The translations under genes and the position numbers were made by a program. DNA of 64,000 nucleotides from Hyaloscypha bicolor E. Lineage: Eukaryota > Ascomycota > Leotiomycetes > Helotiales > Hyaloscyphaceae. Within the stretch, counting starts at the first letter, position 1; each line of letters begins with the position of its first letter. Shown here piece after piece: positions 1 through 14,594 of the stretch. The notes below the pieces were generated by a model. The model did no database searches, was not told the origin of the DNA, and saw only the letters and a list, made by a program, of their open reading frames with translations. The DNA lies in NCBI RefSeq assembly GCF_002865645.1, contig NW_020194563.1:20152-84151 (forward strand), read 5' to 3'.

Positions 1-2619
1 TTTAGAAATATCTATTAATCAATATTCTCGACATGCATATTGGATTAGCGCTACGTATCCTTTAGTTGCTTTCTTAGTTAATGCTAAGTCTATTTCTGTT
101 TACTCAATAAAGGTTTTCCTAACTTTAAGAGCTTATTATATATACTCTTAAAGCTTATCTAGGTACTACTTTATATTAGAATTTATATTAAACTCAGTAA
201 TTACTAGCCCTATTTTTTCTGGTAATTAGTAGGCCTTTTATAATTACCCAAGCTTCTTTAATACTCTGAACTTTAATATTATTAATTTATAGGCTTTTAA
301 TAATACTATAGCTTATAAGAACTAGCTATTATACTTTATTAACTTAAGAAATCTATTCTTTAGCCATTTTATTATTCTTAATAAGTTATAAAGATATTAT
401 TAATATAATAGTTATAAGCTATAGAATTAAAAGTTCTCGAGGTTATAAGAATTTCTTTTAAATATATTCTAAAATAAAGAATAAATTAAAATAAACTTGA
501 ATTATATAAAGATATTATATATATTTGAGTTTTTCTTTCTTTCTAATAAGAAAGTAAAGCTAAAATAGTAATATATATAATAGGAAAAGTAAATATATTA
601 ATTAGGTATATTTAAGATAATATAATTATAAATTAGAAATAATTATACAAGATAAAATATAAAATTAGGCTTTTATTATAAAAAAGAATATAAATATATA
701 TACCTAAGGAAATATAATTAAGGAAATAATTAGGGTAAGTTAAATTAAATAGTAATAATAGGGAAATAAGAAAGTAATATAATAGAAATATAGATATAAT
801 AATAGTATCTAAAATATTAGAATATAGAAAGAAATAATAAAAATTTTATAATATAAGTATATCCCGATCTTTTATTTATTTAGAAACGTTTCTATTAACT
901 CAAAAAATAGTATAAAAGAAAAGAAATAATATAGGAAATATATAAAAAATAAGATATATAAATATATTAAAAATATTAGGAAAATATAAAGTAAGTATTA
1001 ATAGAAAGGAAATTAGAATAATAGAATTAAGAAATAATTTAGAATAAGATATTACTTCTTTCGAAATTAATTCGTATTTCTTTTAAAAACTAATTATATT
1101 TATTTAGTATTTATTAAAATCGACTTTATATAATATAAAACTATTTAGTTAATTAGGACTTTAAAATAATATCTATATTTATAAAAGTAATACTAAAGAT
1201 ATTAGAATATATAGAAAAGAAAACTATAAAATAGTATAAATAGGATTTATAATATTATTATTAAGTTTAAAATAGTTAATATTAAAATTAATATAAAATA
1301 TAAAAAGATTAGATATTCTGAATTAGTATTAAGGATATAAGAATTATTTAGATAATATTTAATAGTAAGAAATAGATTAATAATAAGAATTAATAAATTA
1401 TACTAGCTTTTTAAAGAAGTAACTAGTTCCCGGTAATAAAATAGTATTATAGTTAGAGAAAGAATTCTATATAGAAGAAGTTCTCTATAGAAATAGAAAT
1501 ATATAATATACTAACTAAGCCTTAGTATATACTTTTAAAATAGCTATAATATATACTTTAAATATAGCTATAATTATATTAAAAAAGAAATAGGTTTTCT
1601 AATATAAAATAGGCTTTAAATAAGTAAATCTAGTTTATCTAATATTTAAAAGATTCCCAGAATTATATATTATTAAGTATCTTTAGAAATAATCTTTAGA
1701 TTTAATAAGGTTTCTTTTTTCTATTATAGGGCTTCTAGTTTAGTTATTTTATTTATATATAACTCCTAATTAGGAAGTTTATTTAGATATTATAAGAAAA
1801 CTTATAATAGTAATTTAAGTTAAAGTCGAGATCTATAAATATTATAGTTAAGCTTTAGACTAGTATAAGCCATAAGAATAACTAGTTAAAAAAACAAGTA
1901 AAGCTTTTAAAAGATTTCCGGTTTAGTAAGATATATATAAAAGATTTCCTTTCTTTTTTTCTTCTTTTCTTAATTCTAAATATAATTACTATTTATTATT
2001 ATAATTTGAAGTCAAGAGTTTATAAGATAATTTCTTAATTCCCTATTTATTTTTATACTAAAAAGAATTCTTTATATTTAATTCCTAAGATCTAGTAATA
2101 AAATCTTATATATTAAGAATACTATCTAGTAGTAATAATTAGATAATAATAGAAAATAAGTAATAGTAAAGTTTATCTGATTTCTAGAATAGTAATTTAA
2201 TAATAATATTTTCTAAAAGTTATAAATAATAGTTAGAAGAAAAATTTAAAAGATATATAAAAAATCGAAAATAATAAGCTTTATTTCAGGTTAAGAAAAG
2301 CTCTTATTATTAGATACTTTTTCCTAATTCTTTATAAAGGAAATATACTTTATTTTCTCTAATTCCGGTAATTCTAAAATATATATAATAATACTAGTAG
2401 CTTTCTTGATTTTCTAAGTATTATTTTGCTTATAATACTTTATAATAGTTTCTCTTTCTAGTTCTATATTTATCTTGAAATATTTATTTATAAATATATA
2501 TTTATTATTAACTTTATTTTTAGAAAAATACTAGAATCTATTTCTTTTAATAAATTACTTAAGTTAATTCCCGGTATATATTCTTTAGAATATAGTATTA
2601 TTAAGCTTTTCTAGTATAT

Positions 2620-5520
2620 AGTATTCTTTTAGTTAATTTATATATCTTATTTTATATAGGCCAAGCTAGTAATATAATAGTTTTATATTTCTTAACTTAT
2701 TTTAATTTATTAATTTAATATTATATATAAGAATTAGACTTTTCTCGGAAATAGGTTTTAAATAAATCTAGTAAATAGTATTAAATTACTTTTTTCTTTC
2801 TTAGTATTATTTATTCTTTTTTATTTTAGCTTTTTTAATATCTTTATTTCTTATTTATATTTACTTTATATATATTTCTAGAAATATTTCTCTATTATAA
2901 ACTTTATTTTATTTAAGTATTCTCTAGATTAGAAAGCATATTTCTATAAATAATATAGCTTCCCTATTATAGACTATATAAAAGGAAATAAATTCAGTTA
3001 GTTTATATATAATAACTTAATTAATAAATAGAATATATAATAGTAAATCTACTTAAGGCTTCTTTTTACTTATTATAAGTATTATAAGTACTTAAATAAT
3101 TAGTTAATATTTTCTTTTAATTATATTATTTCTCTTAGAATTATAGGCCAAAATAATAATTCTATTAATTTCTAGCTTATTAAATTCTTAAATTACTACT
3201 TCTTTAAATTCCAATTTACTATTTATTTTAAGCTAATTAAATAATTTATACTTATAAATAATTTCTTTCTAAATAAATTTAGTAATTTTCTTACTAGTTA
3301 GGTTCTTTAAAGATCTAGCTTTAATTTATTCTAAGAAGTTATCTCTAGTAATAACTAGTAAGTTATATTCTTTATAGTCTAGTAATTTAATTATATTAAT
3401 CCCAAGGTAATAGAAAAGAGATATAGTTTTTATTAGATATAAAGCTTTTTCTTATTTTTTTTTACTCTTATATTAATAGATCTTATAAATATTAATATAC
3501 TTCTATATATAGTTATAATAATCTTTCTAGTAACAGTAGCTAGCTACTAAGTAAAAAGTACTTTCTTTTCCTATATATCTAATCTTATTATATAGTTCTT
3601 TAATAATAATTTCTCTTTACTCTTAATTATTAATTATAAGCTAAGGCAGATATACTTTAGATATAACTTTCTATAGTAACTAATCTCTTATATTATAATT
3701 TAAAGCTTCTTTACTTAACTTTTAAAACTCGGCTCTAAATATTTCTTCTAGTCTAGAAAGTATTATAAGATATTATATAATATTCTAGTATTATTTAGAA
3801 TAGCTATTATTTAAGAGATCTAATAAAATAGTTAGGTTATTAAATAAAATATAGAAATTAGTATTATTATTTATTATTTTACTAGAGGTTATATATAAAA
3901 GGCTATAGCCTTTATTATATAACTTCTGGATTTTATTATTTTTTAATATTACTAATTTGCTTCTAGATATAATAAGGCTTTAATTATTAATTTCTAGTAA
4001 CTAAATACTATTATCTAAATATCTAGTAAAGATCTTGGAAGTCTAATTTCTTAAAATAATATTATATAACTAAACCGGAACTATTTTCTTTAACTAAATC
4101 TTTTATCTAATAAGTATTATTCTAATAATATTAAGCTCTATTACTAATTATTTATTAATATCCTCGTTATTCTCGGTATTACCTTCTTGCTATAAATGTC
4201 TTAATAATCTATTAGTAGTAATATGCTTGGTTTCTTTAATATATTTAACTTTAAAATCAAATAGTTAAATTCATACTAGCTAGTAAATAACTAAAGCTCT
4301 AGGAAGATCTATAGCTACTTTATTTAGCTATATAATAAGTATATTAGTATCTAGTTTAAGAATAAAGTAAACTTTATATAGCCAGAATTATATTTTTTAT
4401 AAATACTTTACTAGTCCTTAGTATTTTCTTTTAGTAATATTATATCTCTATTTAATATTATTTTAAATTCTAGACTTATATTATATAACTTTCTTTTTTT
4501 CTTTATTATTATATTAATTAAGAGTTCTGTTTTATTTATTTAGGCTAGTATTTACTACTAATATAATTATTCCCTAATTTTCTAATAAATTATAATATAA
4601 CTTATAAAATATTAGAGTAATAGTAAGTTTTTCTTAAAGAATTTATATAGCTAGTACTTATTTATTACCCTAGTCCTATATTATATCTTTTCTTATTAAG
4701 TAGTAAATAGGTTTAGTAATAATTATAAAGTCTTTAATTTAAATATAATAGTAAATAATAATTCTAATAAATGCTTTGCCTTTAGTTATATTATTATAAT
4801 ATTCTTATTTTAAGATCTTAGTAATTCCTGAACTTAAAAGGCTTTTTCTAAGTACTTTATAAATAAAGCTAATAATAATTATATTATTATAATAGAACTA
4901 TAATTTTTCTCTAATATTAGCTCTAGCTTATTTAACTTTATCTAAAGTTATATCTAGGTTTTAAAAGTATTTAAATATAAAATACCGAATTTTAAATAAA
5001 ATAAGCTACTTATTATAGTTTATATAAGGTCTTTTAACTCTAATATTATTAATAAATAATATAGTAATTTTAGGAAATAGATTTTCTAAAATAATTATAA
5101 TAACCTATATAAACTATATAACGGAATTAGTAGCTTCCTGAGATAATATAGTTATTCTTAATAGCTTTAGAAATATTATAAATATAGTTAAATCTCTATT
5201 ATAAATATCTAATATAAGTTAATTATATCCGGAAAAGAAATTAATTAGAGAAATATAAGTATATCTAGTAAATTTCTCCGAGATCTTATTAGTAAATAAA
5301 AGTAAGTTAGTATTTTATAAAATTACTAAATTTATTTTTATAGTAATATTAATTAGTCTATAAGTTCTAGTAACCTTTTTTATAACTAAGAACTATAGAT
5401 TTTAGTAAGGTTTATTATATTTCTTAAGAATTCTATAATCTAGATATTTTAATAGTATTTTTACTATTACTAGTACTAGAACTTTAGAATATAAGAAATT
5501 TTTCTCTTACTAGGCCTTAT
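2620..5520 (-). mobile_element. RIPed Ty3/gypsy pol relic (RT, RNase H, integrase)
   Basis: The minus strand, read through RIP stop codons, gives a gypsy polyprotein in the order reverse transcriptase, RNase H, integrase. The RT block (about 5,500-5,030) contains FFSGYN, the fungal gypsy FSGYDQ motif, near 5,230. LFINNI near 5,050 corresponds to the FxDD catalytic box, with its Asp codons converted to Asn by G-to-A. The RNase H end (about 4,250-4,170) reads like the KHTAADGLSR signature. The integrase shows an HHCC-like zinc region near 3,590, an LLVITRDNF stretch near 3,350 matching the LVVARDDLSGW core, a PEFK block near 3,200 and a FYIVYNREA block near 2,960. It ends in the usual GPYRI-like tail near 2,640. 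It is dead, with many stops. I could not delimit its LTRs. Confidence 0.85.
3888..3923. repeat. 36-bp near-perfect palindrome, copy 1
   Basis: The arms GTTATATATAAAAGG and CCTTTATTATATAAC surround a CTATAG centre. It lies inside the RIPed integrase-side coding region of the gypsy relic. A second copy lies at 10,368-10,403. Confidence 0.7.
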
Positions 5521-8500
5521 ATTTAATAGTCTTAATTAGAATAAATAGGCTAATATTCTTATAGACTTTTCCTATTTCTTTTTAATTAAATATAATTATA
5601 TTTTTTTAATTAATTCTTAATTCTTAAAATATAGCTAGTTTTTTTTCCTAGAGCTAGTTACTAATATCTAATTATTTAAGATATTCTGAAATAAGTTATA
5701 AACCTCTTAAAATAATTAATATTCTTAATAAAAAGTAATTCTTATATTTCCTAATATACTTTTATAGGTATTCTTTAGCTTTAGATCTCTTAAACTAGTT
5801 CGGATATTTACTAGGGCCTTTTCTAGTTCTATTATTAGTATTTACTAGTCGAATTTTCTTATTTTTTATTTTATATACTCTCATAACTAGAAATAGACTA
5901 TAATTATTATCTTTTTTTTTAAGAGCTATAGCTATTTTCTCTAGTATTCTTTTTATCTAATCTCCGGAATTTATAATCTTTTTATTTAGTTTCTTTCTAG
6001 TTAGATATAAAAAATGCCTTTTTATCTAGTATTTTAATATATCTTTCTTAAGCTCTTATATATTCCAGAATTTTTTCTAGTTTTAGGTCTTATATTTCTT
6101 AGTTTCGGGAATATATTTCTTTATTATTAGAAGATATTACTTTATTTCTTTTTTAGAAATATCTTTACTTAATATTCTTTTTACTTCTTTTTCTATTAAA
6201 TCCAGAATTACTTTTAATAATATTCTAATTAGAGCCTTTTCTACTTTAGTTTCTCTAAAAATATTATTAATTTCCTAAATTCCTAAACTTAAAATAAAAG
6301 AATCTATAGAAAATCCCGATATTTTTCTATTTTCTCTAATATTATTACTAGTTATAATACTAGACTTTATTTTTCCTCTTTATCTTTAGTTTCCTATTTT
6401 ATATTACTTAATTCCTTAATTCTAGAAGCTTAGTACTTTTAAATTATTACTTTTTTCTATTTTCTAATATTTTTTAAAAATAAAATAATTATAATAATAT
6501 AGGTATTCTAATTATTTTTAGAATTAGTAAATCTTTTATTCTATAAACTATTACTTTTATATATAATTTTTATTTTTATTTTTACTAAGAATAATTAATT
6601 AAATAAGATTTTTAAAACTTCTTTAATTAGGAAAAAAATATTTTTATATCTTACTTTATCTATAACCTTAGCTCTAAGCTTTACTATTCTTATAAATCTA
6701 AATTTTACTTTAGTAATAATAAATATTTAATAATTTATAGTATTATATACTACTTTACTAATACTTCTAAAAAGCTTTTTAGGGGAAATATTAACTTTAG
6801 CTCTAGTATTAATTATTTCTTTATATTTAATATTCCCTTAAGGTTCTTAAAATATGAATTAGAGATATAGAGATTATATAATATATTTATAAGCTAGTAA
6901 TATCCGAAAATTAATATTATTACTTTTAAATTAAATAATTCTATTAGTATTAGATACCTAAACTAGTATTTCTAATTCCTTAAATATTTTATTTATTATA
7001 TAAGCCGTAATTACTAGCTTTATAGATCTTCTAGTATATCTAACTATATTTAATATAATAGTATTTCCTATTTATAAAATAATAAAATAAGAAGTATTAT
7101 TCTTAATCTATTAATTCTAAAATATAATAGCTAGATCCGGCGTTTTTAAGATATTAATAAGTATTCTTATTTCTTTCTAAGTCTTTAGAAATAAAATAGT
7201 TATCTTTTTTAGTAATCTTATTAGAATATTATTAATTTTAGAAAGCTTATACTTATTATAATTAAGAATATACTAGGTTCCTAATTTGTTTTACTTATTT
7301 TTAGAAGTATTAATATCTATATTCTTAGCTAGGCTATTCTCTTATCTATTACTTCTCGAAGTAGTATTTTTCTGGCTTTTTATATAGAATAGCTTTTTTT
7401 TTACTCTAGCTTATTTTTAGAAAATCTCTTTAACTATTTTTATCTTTTTTCTTTTTTTTCTTAATAAGAAACCTATTATAATATTAATAGAAATACTATT
7501 TATAGCCAAATCTTAATACTATTTATTAATTCTAGAACCTAAAATATTAGTAATTCTAATATAATTTTCTTTAAGGCAAAGGGGCTATTTAGATTCCCTA
7601 AATATAACTTACTTACTTCTATATATAGATCCCGGTTAGCTAGTTTTCTTTTCTTTTTCTTGCCTAGTAAACTAGGTATTTCCTATTAATCTCTAGATAT
7701 TTTTAGGTTAAGTATTTAAGTTATAATTAAATTCTCTTTTTTAGACTTAGGAAATAATTTAATTAAATTACCGGTATTTACTAATAAGAAAAAAGGAAAT
7801 GCTTTCTTATTTAGGCTTAAATAGCCCTTTATATTATCTTTTATTAAATTAGTAAATATATTTATAATTTATAAGTTCTTTTATTAATAAGTAATAGAAC
7901 TAAGAAATATAAATATATTTTAGATTAATATTATTATTTTTATTCCTATTATAATAATTATAGTAAATTTATTCTTTTAGTTCTGGGTTTATATTATAAG
8001 CCATATTAACTTAAAAAGTATTTTCTAATTATATTTAAGACTAATTTCCTCTAGAATATAGTTATCTAGATTCTTTACCTAATCTAGTTTAATTACTATA
8101 GCTATTATAGTATTCTCTATATTCTTTATTATAACTTCTAATATATTTTCTCTAAAGACCCGAATTATATCTACTAGGCTATTAATACTATTATACTAGC
8201 TATAATTAACTAGATTATATAAATAGGCTATAAATATTCTTTCGAATTATAATAGTAATTATATTAAGTTATTTTTATAAGTTCTCTTAAGTTATAATAG
8301 TAATAAATAATTTTTCTAGACTTCTTACTAGCTAGTTAATATTATCTTTTTTAGGTTTATTACTTTTAATAAATTTCATATAATTAGCTATAAGCTAGGT
8401 TCTTTTCTTACTTATATTTATAGTAGTTTCAGGAAATATAATAGGAGAAACTAGTAAAGAATAATTATTTTCTGGTTTAGGAACTATATTATAGATTATT

Positions 8501-10367
8501 ATATCTAAGTATTCTTATCTAAGTCTAGATATATCTGAATTATTAGTAATATTAAAATAGTATTTCTTTTTTTTATATTAATAAGATATTACTATCTTTT
8601 TATATATCTTATTATATTTATAAATAGAAATATTTATAGGCTTAAAGTTCGTATTTTTAAAAATATAATCTTTTACTAGAATAAATAATTCCTTTATAAA
8701 TTCTTAATACTAAATAATTTTATCTATTTCTTTCTTTTTTAGTAATTCCTTTAATATTTTATTAAATATATTAATATAAGACTTAGAAAAGATTTCTTTA
8801 TTCTAGGCTTATATAATAATCTAATTAAGAAAATTATAGCTAATTTTAAATATTTCCCAGTTATATTCTCGGAATTTCTTTAATAAGACTTTAAAGAACT
8901 TAGTCTCCTAATAATCTCCTGAATTATTAGTATAGTATTCTAGTATAGCCTTAATCTAATTCTTATAAATAAGAGAAATATAATAGATAATTCTCTCTTT
9001 TTTAGTATTATTAGAAATATAATAGTTTTTATATATATTTATATATTATTTCAAGAATATAGAAATATTACTTTCCTGAAATTATAGTATTTTAGGAGAT
9101 TCTATATGTAGTAGGTTTAAACCCGGTACTAGTATATATTTATTTTTAGTTATATTAATTTTAATAATTTCTTTTATAATTAATTATAAAGTTTCTATAT
9201 CTAAGACTTTTACTAATAAGGTTTCTAAAGAACTAACTTCCTATTTAAGTATATCTTTTAATTTAGGAACCGGAATTAGGGAGAAACTAGTTAATAATAA
9301 TAGATATAGTTAAGGTTCGAGTTTTAGTATTAGTAGTAATAAAGTAATAGCTTTTCTAGTCTTATTTCTATTACTTATATTTTCTTTCCTATTTCTTTAG
9401 CTTAATACCTATAGTATTTTTCCTTAATTTTATTAAACTAGATATATTTATTAATATTATTAAAGGTAATAATAAAAATAATAAATATAATTTTATTAAT
9501 TTTTCTAATTTTTCTGAATTCTTTTTTATTTCTTTATTTAGTATTTCTTTCTTTCTCTAGAAACTTCTCTAGTTTATTTATATAATTTCTTATTTCTAAT
9601 TTCTTTATAATTCTTATATCTAATTCTAGTTTACTATTTTACTTGAATTTAAGAATATTTCTTTTTTTAGATATCTTTTTCGGATATAGAAATAAGCTTT
9701 ATTACTAAGATTAAAGCTATTTTAATTCCGGCTTTTACTATAACTAAAAATAATATATAAATTAATAATATAATTTTATTTCCGAATACTAAAGTCTAAT
9801 TCTAACTAAGATCTAATTTATATTATCTTGGTATAATATTTCTTATTCTATTTTCTTTACTTTTTTTCCTTTTATAATTAGCTTTTATTTCTATTATTTT
9901 TATATATTATACTAGTAATTATATCTTATAGCTAATCTGTATTTAAGTTACTAGATATATTAGAAATTAATATAAGATACTAAAATTAATACTCATATAT
10001 CCTTAATATTTTGGCCTTAGATATAAAATATTATAATAGCTCTTTTTTCCCCTAATTTACTAAACTAATAATTTGTCTTATAAATATTTCTCAGAACTTT
10101 ATAAGAGTATTACCTTAACTATAAAGTTTCTATCCTCCTTATATTACTTATTATAAAATATATAAAAGGAAAACTATAATAAGATAAAAACTTATATAAA
10201 GTATACTAGAGTATAAAATATAACTTAATAGTAAAATAATAAATTAAAAGCATAAATAGTAAAGTATAAATAGTATATAATATATAAAAGCTTAATTAAT
10301 TAAATACTTATAAAGGATTATTCTCTAAGTTTATAGAAAAACTAGCTTTCTTATATAATTTCCGTAA

Positions 10368-10403
10368 GTTATATATAAAAGGCCGCGGCCTTTATTATAT
10401 AAC
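10368..10403. repeat. 36-bp near-perfect palindrome, copy 2
   Basis: This copy has the same arms as the one at 3,888-3,923, but with a CGCG centre inside GGCCGCGGCC. The flanks of the two copies do not align, so it is not simply one end of a longer shared repeat. The GC-rich centre is conspicuous in this AT-saturated DNA. Confidence 0.7.
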
Positions 10404-10878
10404 CTAAATCTCAAAACTGCTAAAATAATATGATTTTTAATAAGTATAGCCTGCTATATTATAGTAGCTTAGAAATAGTATAATTAAGCCAAATATTACT
10501 ATTCTAACTAAGAAAAAAGGCAAGTAAACTATTATATTAAAGCCTATATTAATAAATAAACTTAATTTACTATTTCTATTTAAAGACCGCCTAATAATAA
10601 TAGTTCTAATATTAGCTATAGCCTATATAATATTTCTAGACTATATTATTAATATGAGTATAAGTATAATACAAGTAATAAATACTAAGAACTAGCCAGA
10701 ATATACTAGGAACTAGGTTATTCTAATAAAGTTAAGACTATACTTTAATTATAAATAAGCTATAGGAATTAGATAAAATAGAATTAATAGCTATTATTTC
10801 CTCTTTTTTCTTTTTTATATTATAGCTAAATAATTCCCTAAATAAGGGTATTTAGACTTCTCTTTAGAAAAAAAGTAA

Positions 10879-11083
10879 TATAATAGCTAGTATAAGAGTA
10901 TAATTTATTAAGAATAGGATATTAGAAACAGATATAAAATAAAGCTAAGCTGGAATTACTTAGACGGAATAATACTAAAGATTAAGGTATTTTTCTTATT
11001 TTATTTTATAATTTAGTATTTTCTAATATATGAGATTCTTTAAACTTTAAGCCTTTAATTATTATATTAATCCCGCTATTATA
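10879..11083 (+). repeat. RIPed LTR-like copy related to the 15.3-16.9 kb element
   Basis: The right end matches the ends of the LTRs at 15,288 and 16,657: it has a TTTAGTATTTT segment and ends in a CCCGCTATTATA-type terminus. The 45 bases upstream (GTATTTAGA..AAAAGTAA) match the sequence just upstream of the LTR at 16,657, so this looks like a 3' LTR with a remnant of the internal 3' end. The middle is more diverged. I see no target duplication. Confidence 0.55.
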
Positions 11084-12289
11084 GCTTCTTCTCAAGAATA
11101 CAAATTTGCTTCTAGAAAGATATTCTTATCTATTATCTTAAATATTATTAATAGTATAGTATTATAAGAAGGCCGAATTCTAATTATAATTACTAATTAT
11201 ATTACTTGCCTTAATAAAGCACTTATATAGCCTAGCTATATAGATAAGAAGATTAAGTTCGGTCTTACTAATAATAAAATAATAGCTAATATCTTCTGTC
11301 TTATTTTTAAGCCTATAGAAAGTAATATTACTCTTTTAGAGAATAATATTCTTCTAGAGAATACCTAGTTAAAAGAAAATAGAAAAGTCTATAAAGCTAT
11401 AATAAGTTAGTATAAAGAGGCTAAAAGAGTTAAGTAATTAGTAAAAGAGTTTATTATTAAGATACTAGAGCTAAAATTCAGTCTTATAGAAATTATTTTA
11501 TTTCTTTTAGAATATAGGAAATTACTAGAGAAAGCTATTAATAATATAGAATAACTTATCTCGAAGCCTATTAAAGTAAAATTAAAGCTATTAAGAATAT
11601 TTAAGAATACTAGGCCTAAAAATACTTAGTTAGTATAAATCTAATAAATTATAAATAAAAACTTTACTAATAGTTTATTTAGATAAGATAAAAAATCTTT
11701 AATAATAAAAGTATTAACTAAGACTATTTAAACTTCTTTGCCCTTTATATTACCGAGTAGCCCGAATCCATTATTCTCTAAATACTTTAATACCTCGAGT
11801 AATACCCAAAAGTTAGTTAAAGCTGTTATAAATATAGAAATAGCCTCTAGTTATGCCCCGAACTATACCTGCTCTTATATACCCTCCGAGAATACTTTAG
11901 AAGTAACCCTAACTAAGCCCTATTTACCTATTTCTAGTCTTATATTTCCGGTAAACTAATTATTAGTATAGGTTATAACTATATATATCTAATAGTTCTT
12001 AGATATTCTCAAGTCTTTTAGTATCTAGTAAGGGCCTTCTTTCCCTTTTATAAAGCCGGCTAGTAAATCTGGGAAACAGAAAGCCCGGGCTTCCAGGCTA
12101 GAGTTTAAAACTATTAATAAAGTATATATATCTAATATTATATAAATCCAAATATACTAATATAATTCTATTATATAGCTAGAATAAAAAAGCATATAAG
12201 TACTTAATTAATAAACTACAAAAATCTATAAATAAGGCAAATAAACTTAATTAATATATATTTATTATTTATACTTAAATTAGTAAGTA

Positions 12290-14480
12290 TATTTGCTTTA
12301 AATAAGCTTATATACTTATAAAGATATCCTAGATAAAAAGGTAGTAACTAATACTATTTATATTAATATTAAATTAGAATAGTTATAAGATATCTTAAGA
12401 ATAGTTTTAAAAGATATTTATAGAATTAGTATAAAGGAAAATAAACCTTTAGTAAGCTTTCTCTCTCTAACTATATAAAACTAACCTATTAATCTAAATA
12501 TAGATTAAGCAAAATCTCTTATATTACTACTTCCCTAAACTCTAGTTATACTAAAATAATACTAATTCTCTTAATCTAACTTATATAAAGTATCTCAATC
12601 TCCTTATCTAGTATATTAAGGTAACTTATACGAATACTAGAGCTTGTTTATTACTACTTCTCAAGAGTAGTAAGATCTCCTATAATCTGCTCTAGGCTCT
12701 TTTTAAATCAAATATATTTATTTATATTATATATCTTAAAATAAAAAAATAAAGATATATTAAATATAACTTTAGGAAAAAGAGAACTATATCTAATAGG
12801 GTAGTATACTTCTATATTAAGGGCTGCTATATTAACTTTAATAAGAAAGTATTTAGTAAGGTTTCTATTAATACGGGTATTTTAAAATTCCGTAGTTTAA
12901 AATCTATTAATTTCCTTAATATTTTCTTCTTATAATATTACGAAAATATAGACTAGATTAGAGTAAAGCTAGTTAAATATAGTTAGAAGTTCGGCTCTTT
13001 AAAGAGTATTAGATATCTCTAGTATAGTAATATAGTATTCTAGATAATATATAGGAAGCTAGTTATAATATTTATCTCGAGTAAAATTATAGTTAATATA
13101 GCTTAGTTTTAAAAGATTAATTTAAACTATATAAGGCTAAGCCTAATTAGGGTAGCTAATAGCCGGTAGTATAATTCTAATTTTATTAAGTACTAATTTA
13201 ATAATAATAGTAGTTTGCCTCTATTACTAAGGGCTATTAAAGTTAAGGTTAATAATATAGATATTAATATATAAGATAAAGATAATTTAATTATTTATAG
13301 TCTAATTATTCTAGGATATAGTCTAAATAATAAATTATAATATAAGAATCCCGTCTAGTAATAAGACGCTTATAAAGCTAATTAAATTATATAATAAAGT
13401 TCGTAATTAATAATATTACTAAAATTAGCTAGAATAACTTATTTTATAATTATTTTATAATAGAGCCCAAGTGGAAAAATCTTATACTAACTCTTATAAT
13501 ATCTTATTTATAGTAAATACCCGATTATTTATTTAATAATATTATTATAAAAAAGAATTATAGTCTAATTATATTCTTCTAGTATAGTATCTAGCTTTAA
13601 TTATAATTCTTAAGTCTACTAATATATATACTAGTAAATTGCCTGAGGTTAGTAAGATACTAATTACTAAAGTACTATTAAAGTACCTATAAAGACTACT
13701 TTATATTATAGGTATTTCTTTTAGAAATATTACTCTTTATACTAATATTTTATAGATATTTGCTAGGGATCTAAATAGTAATATAGTAAAGTTCGAGAAG
13801 TAGCTTTTGCTTTATTTTAAGCTTATAAATTACTAGAATACTTTACTTCTTTTTAATAAGGCTAATATATTTTTATATAAGTATAATATGAATTATATCT
13901 ATAACTTACTTATTTTAATATTTCTATATAAGTTAGAATATTATTAAGGAATTATATTTCTTATTACTAACCGAGTCAGGGATTTTAATAATATAATTTA
14001 GAATAGGATTTACCTTATATTTTGGTATAATTCTTTAAGTATTAATATAAGAAAAGAAATCTGAAATATCTTTTTTTAAAATATAATTATAATTAGCAGA
14101 AAAGTAAACTATAATAATAAGAACCTTAATAACCTTATAAAGTATAATTTTAATAGCTACTAGGTATATATCTATTTTATTAAAGTTATGAGTTTATATA
14201 CTAATAGATTTCTTTTTTAGATTAGAAATATTATTCGGGTAATATATATTTTAGTATTTTAAGAAAGAGCTATAATATTCTATTCTTATTTAGAAATTAT
14301 TATTAACTCGAATAAGAAATTCGAAACTAATATATAGAGAGGCTCTTCTAAAAAATATATAATCTTATTTATAGTCTAGTATTTGGGCTATATATTAATT
14401 CTCTTTATTATCTTTTATTCTCGTTTTTAGTAGATTTATAAAGTAATAATAAGAAAGAAATTATTATATCTTATTTTATA
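12290..14480 (+). pseudogene. RIP-inactivated AAA+ ATPase pseudogene
   Basis: Read through stop codons, the plus strand matches the large fungal AAA+ ATPase family that has an N-terminal DUF7025-like region. In order I can see: LKDIHRISIKENKP near 12,400; LWALFKSN near 12,690; KYNFRKKRT followed by YFYIKGCYINF near 12,770-12,840; QKFGSLKSIRY near 13,000; NPNYIRP near 13,110; LIILGYSLNNKL near 13,300, corresponding to the family's TVLGFSLNDKLW. A degraded Walker A region, GKILITKVLLKY-like, lies near 13,660. The Walker B LLLFNKANIFL, family LLLLDEADVFL, lies near 13,845, with Glu and Asp codons converted by G-to-A. ITNRVRDFN near 13,970 fits the sensor region. A host-type ATPase gene carrying RIP implies that it was once duplicated. 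It is certainly non-functional. The 5' limit is uncertain. Confidence 0.8.
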
Positions 14481-14594
14481 AGGTTATTATTAATATCTAT
14501 ATAAAAGAGGCTCGAGTGCTTTTTCTATTAATTGCCCTCTTACTATATATAATAAGAGTAAAATATAAATAATTTTATAATATATATAAAAAAA

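Noticed and set aside
11738..11959. 73-codon frame in the RIP island
   Set aside because: Pro/Ser-rich with no match that I recognise; it may be an upstream piece of a degraded gene but cannot be supported.
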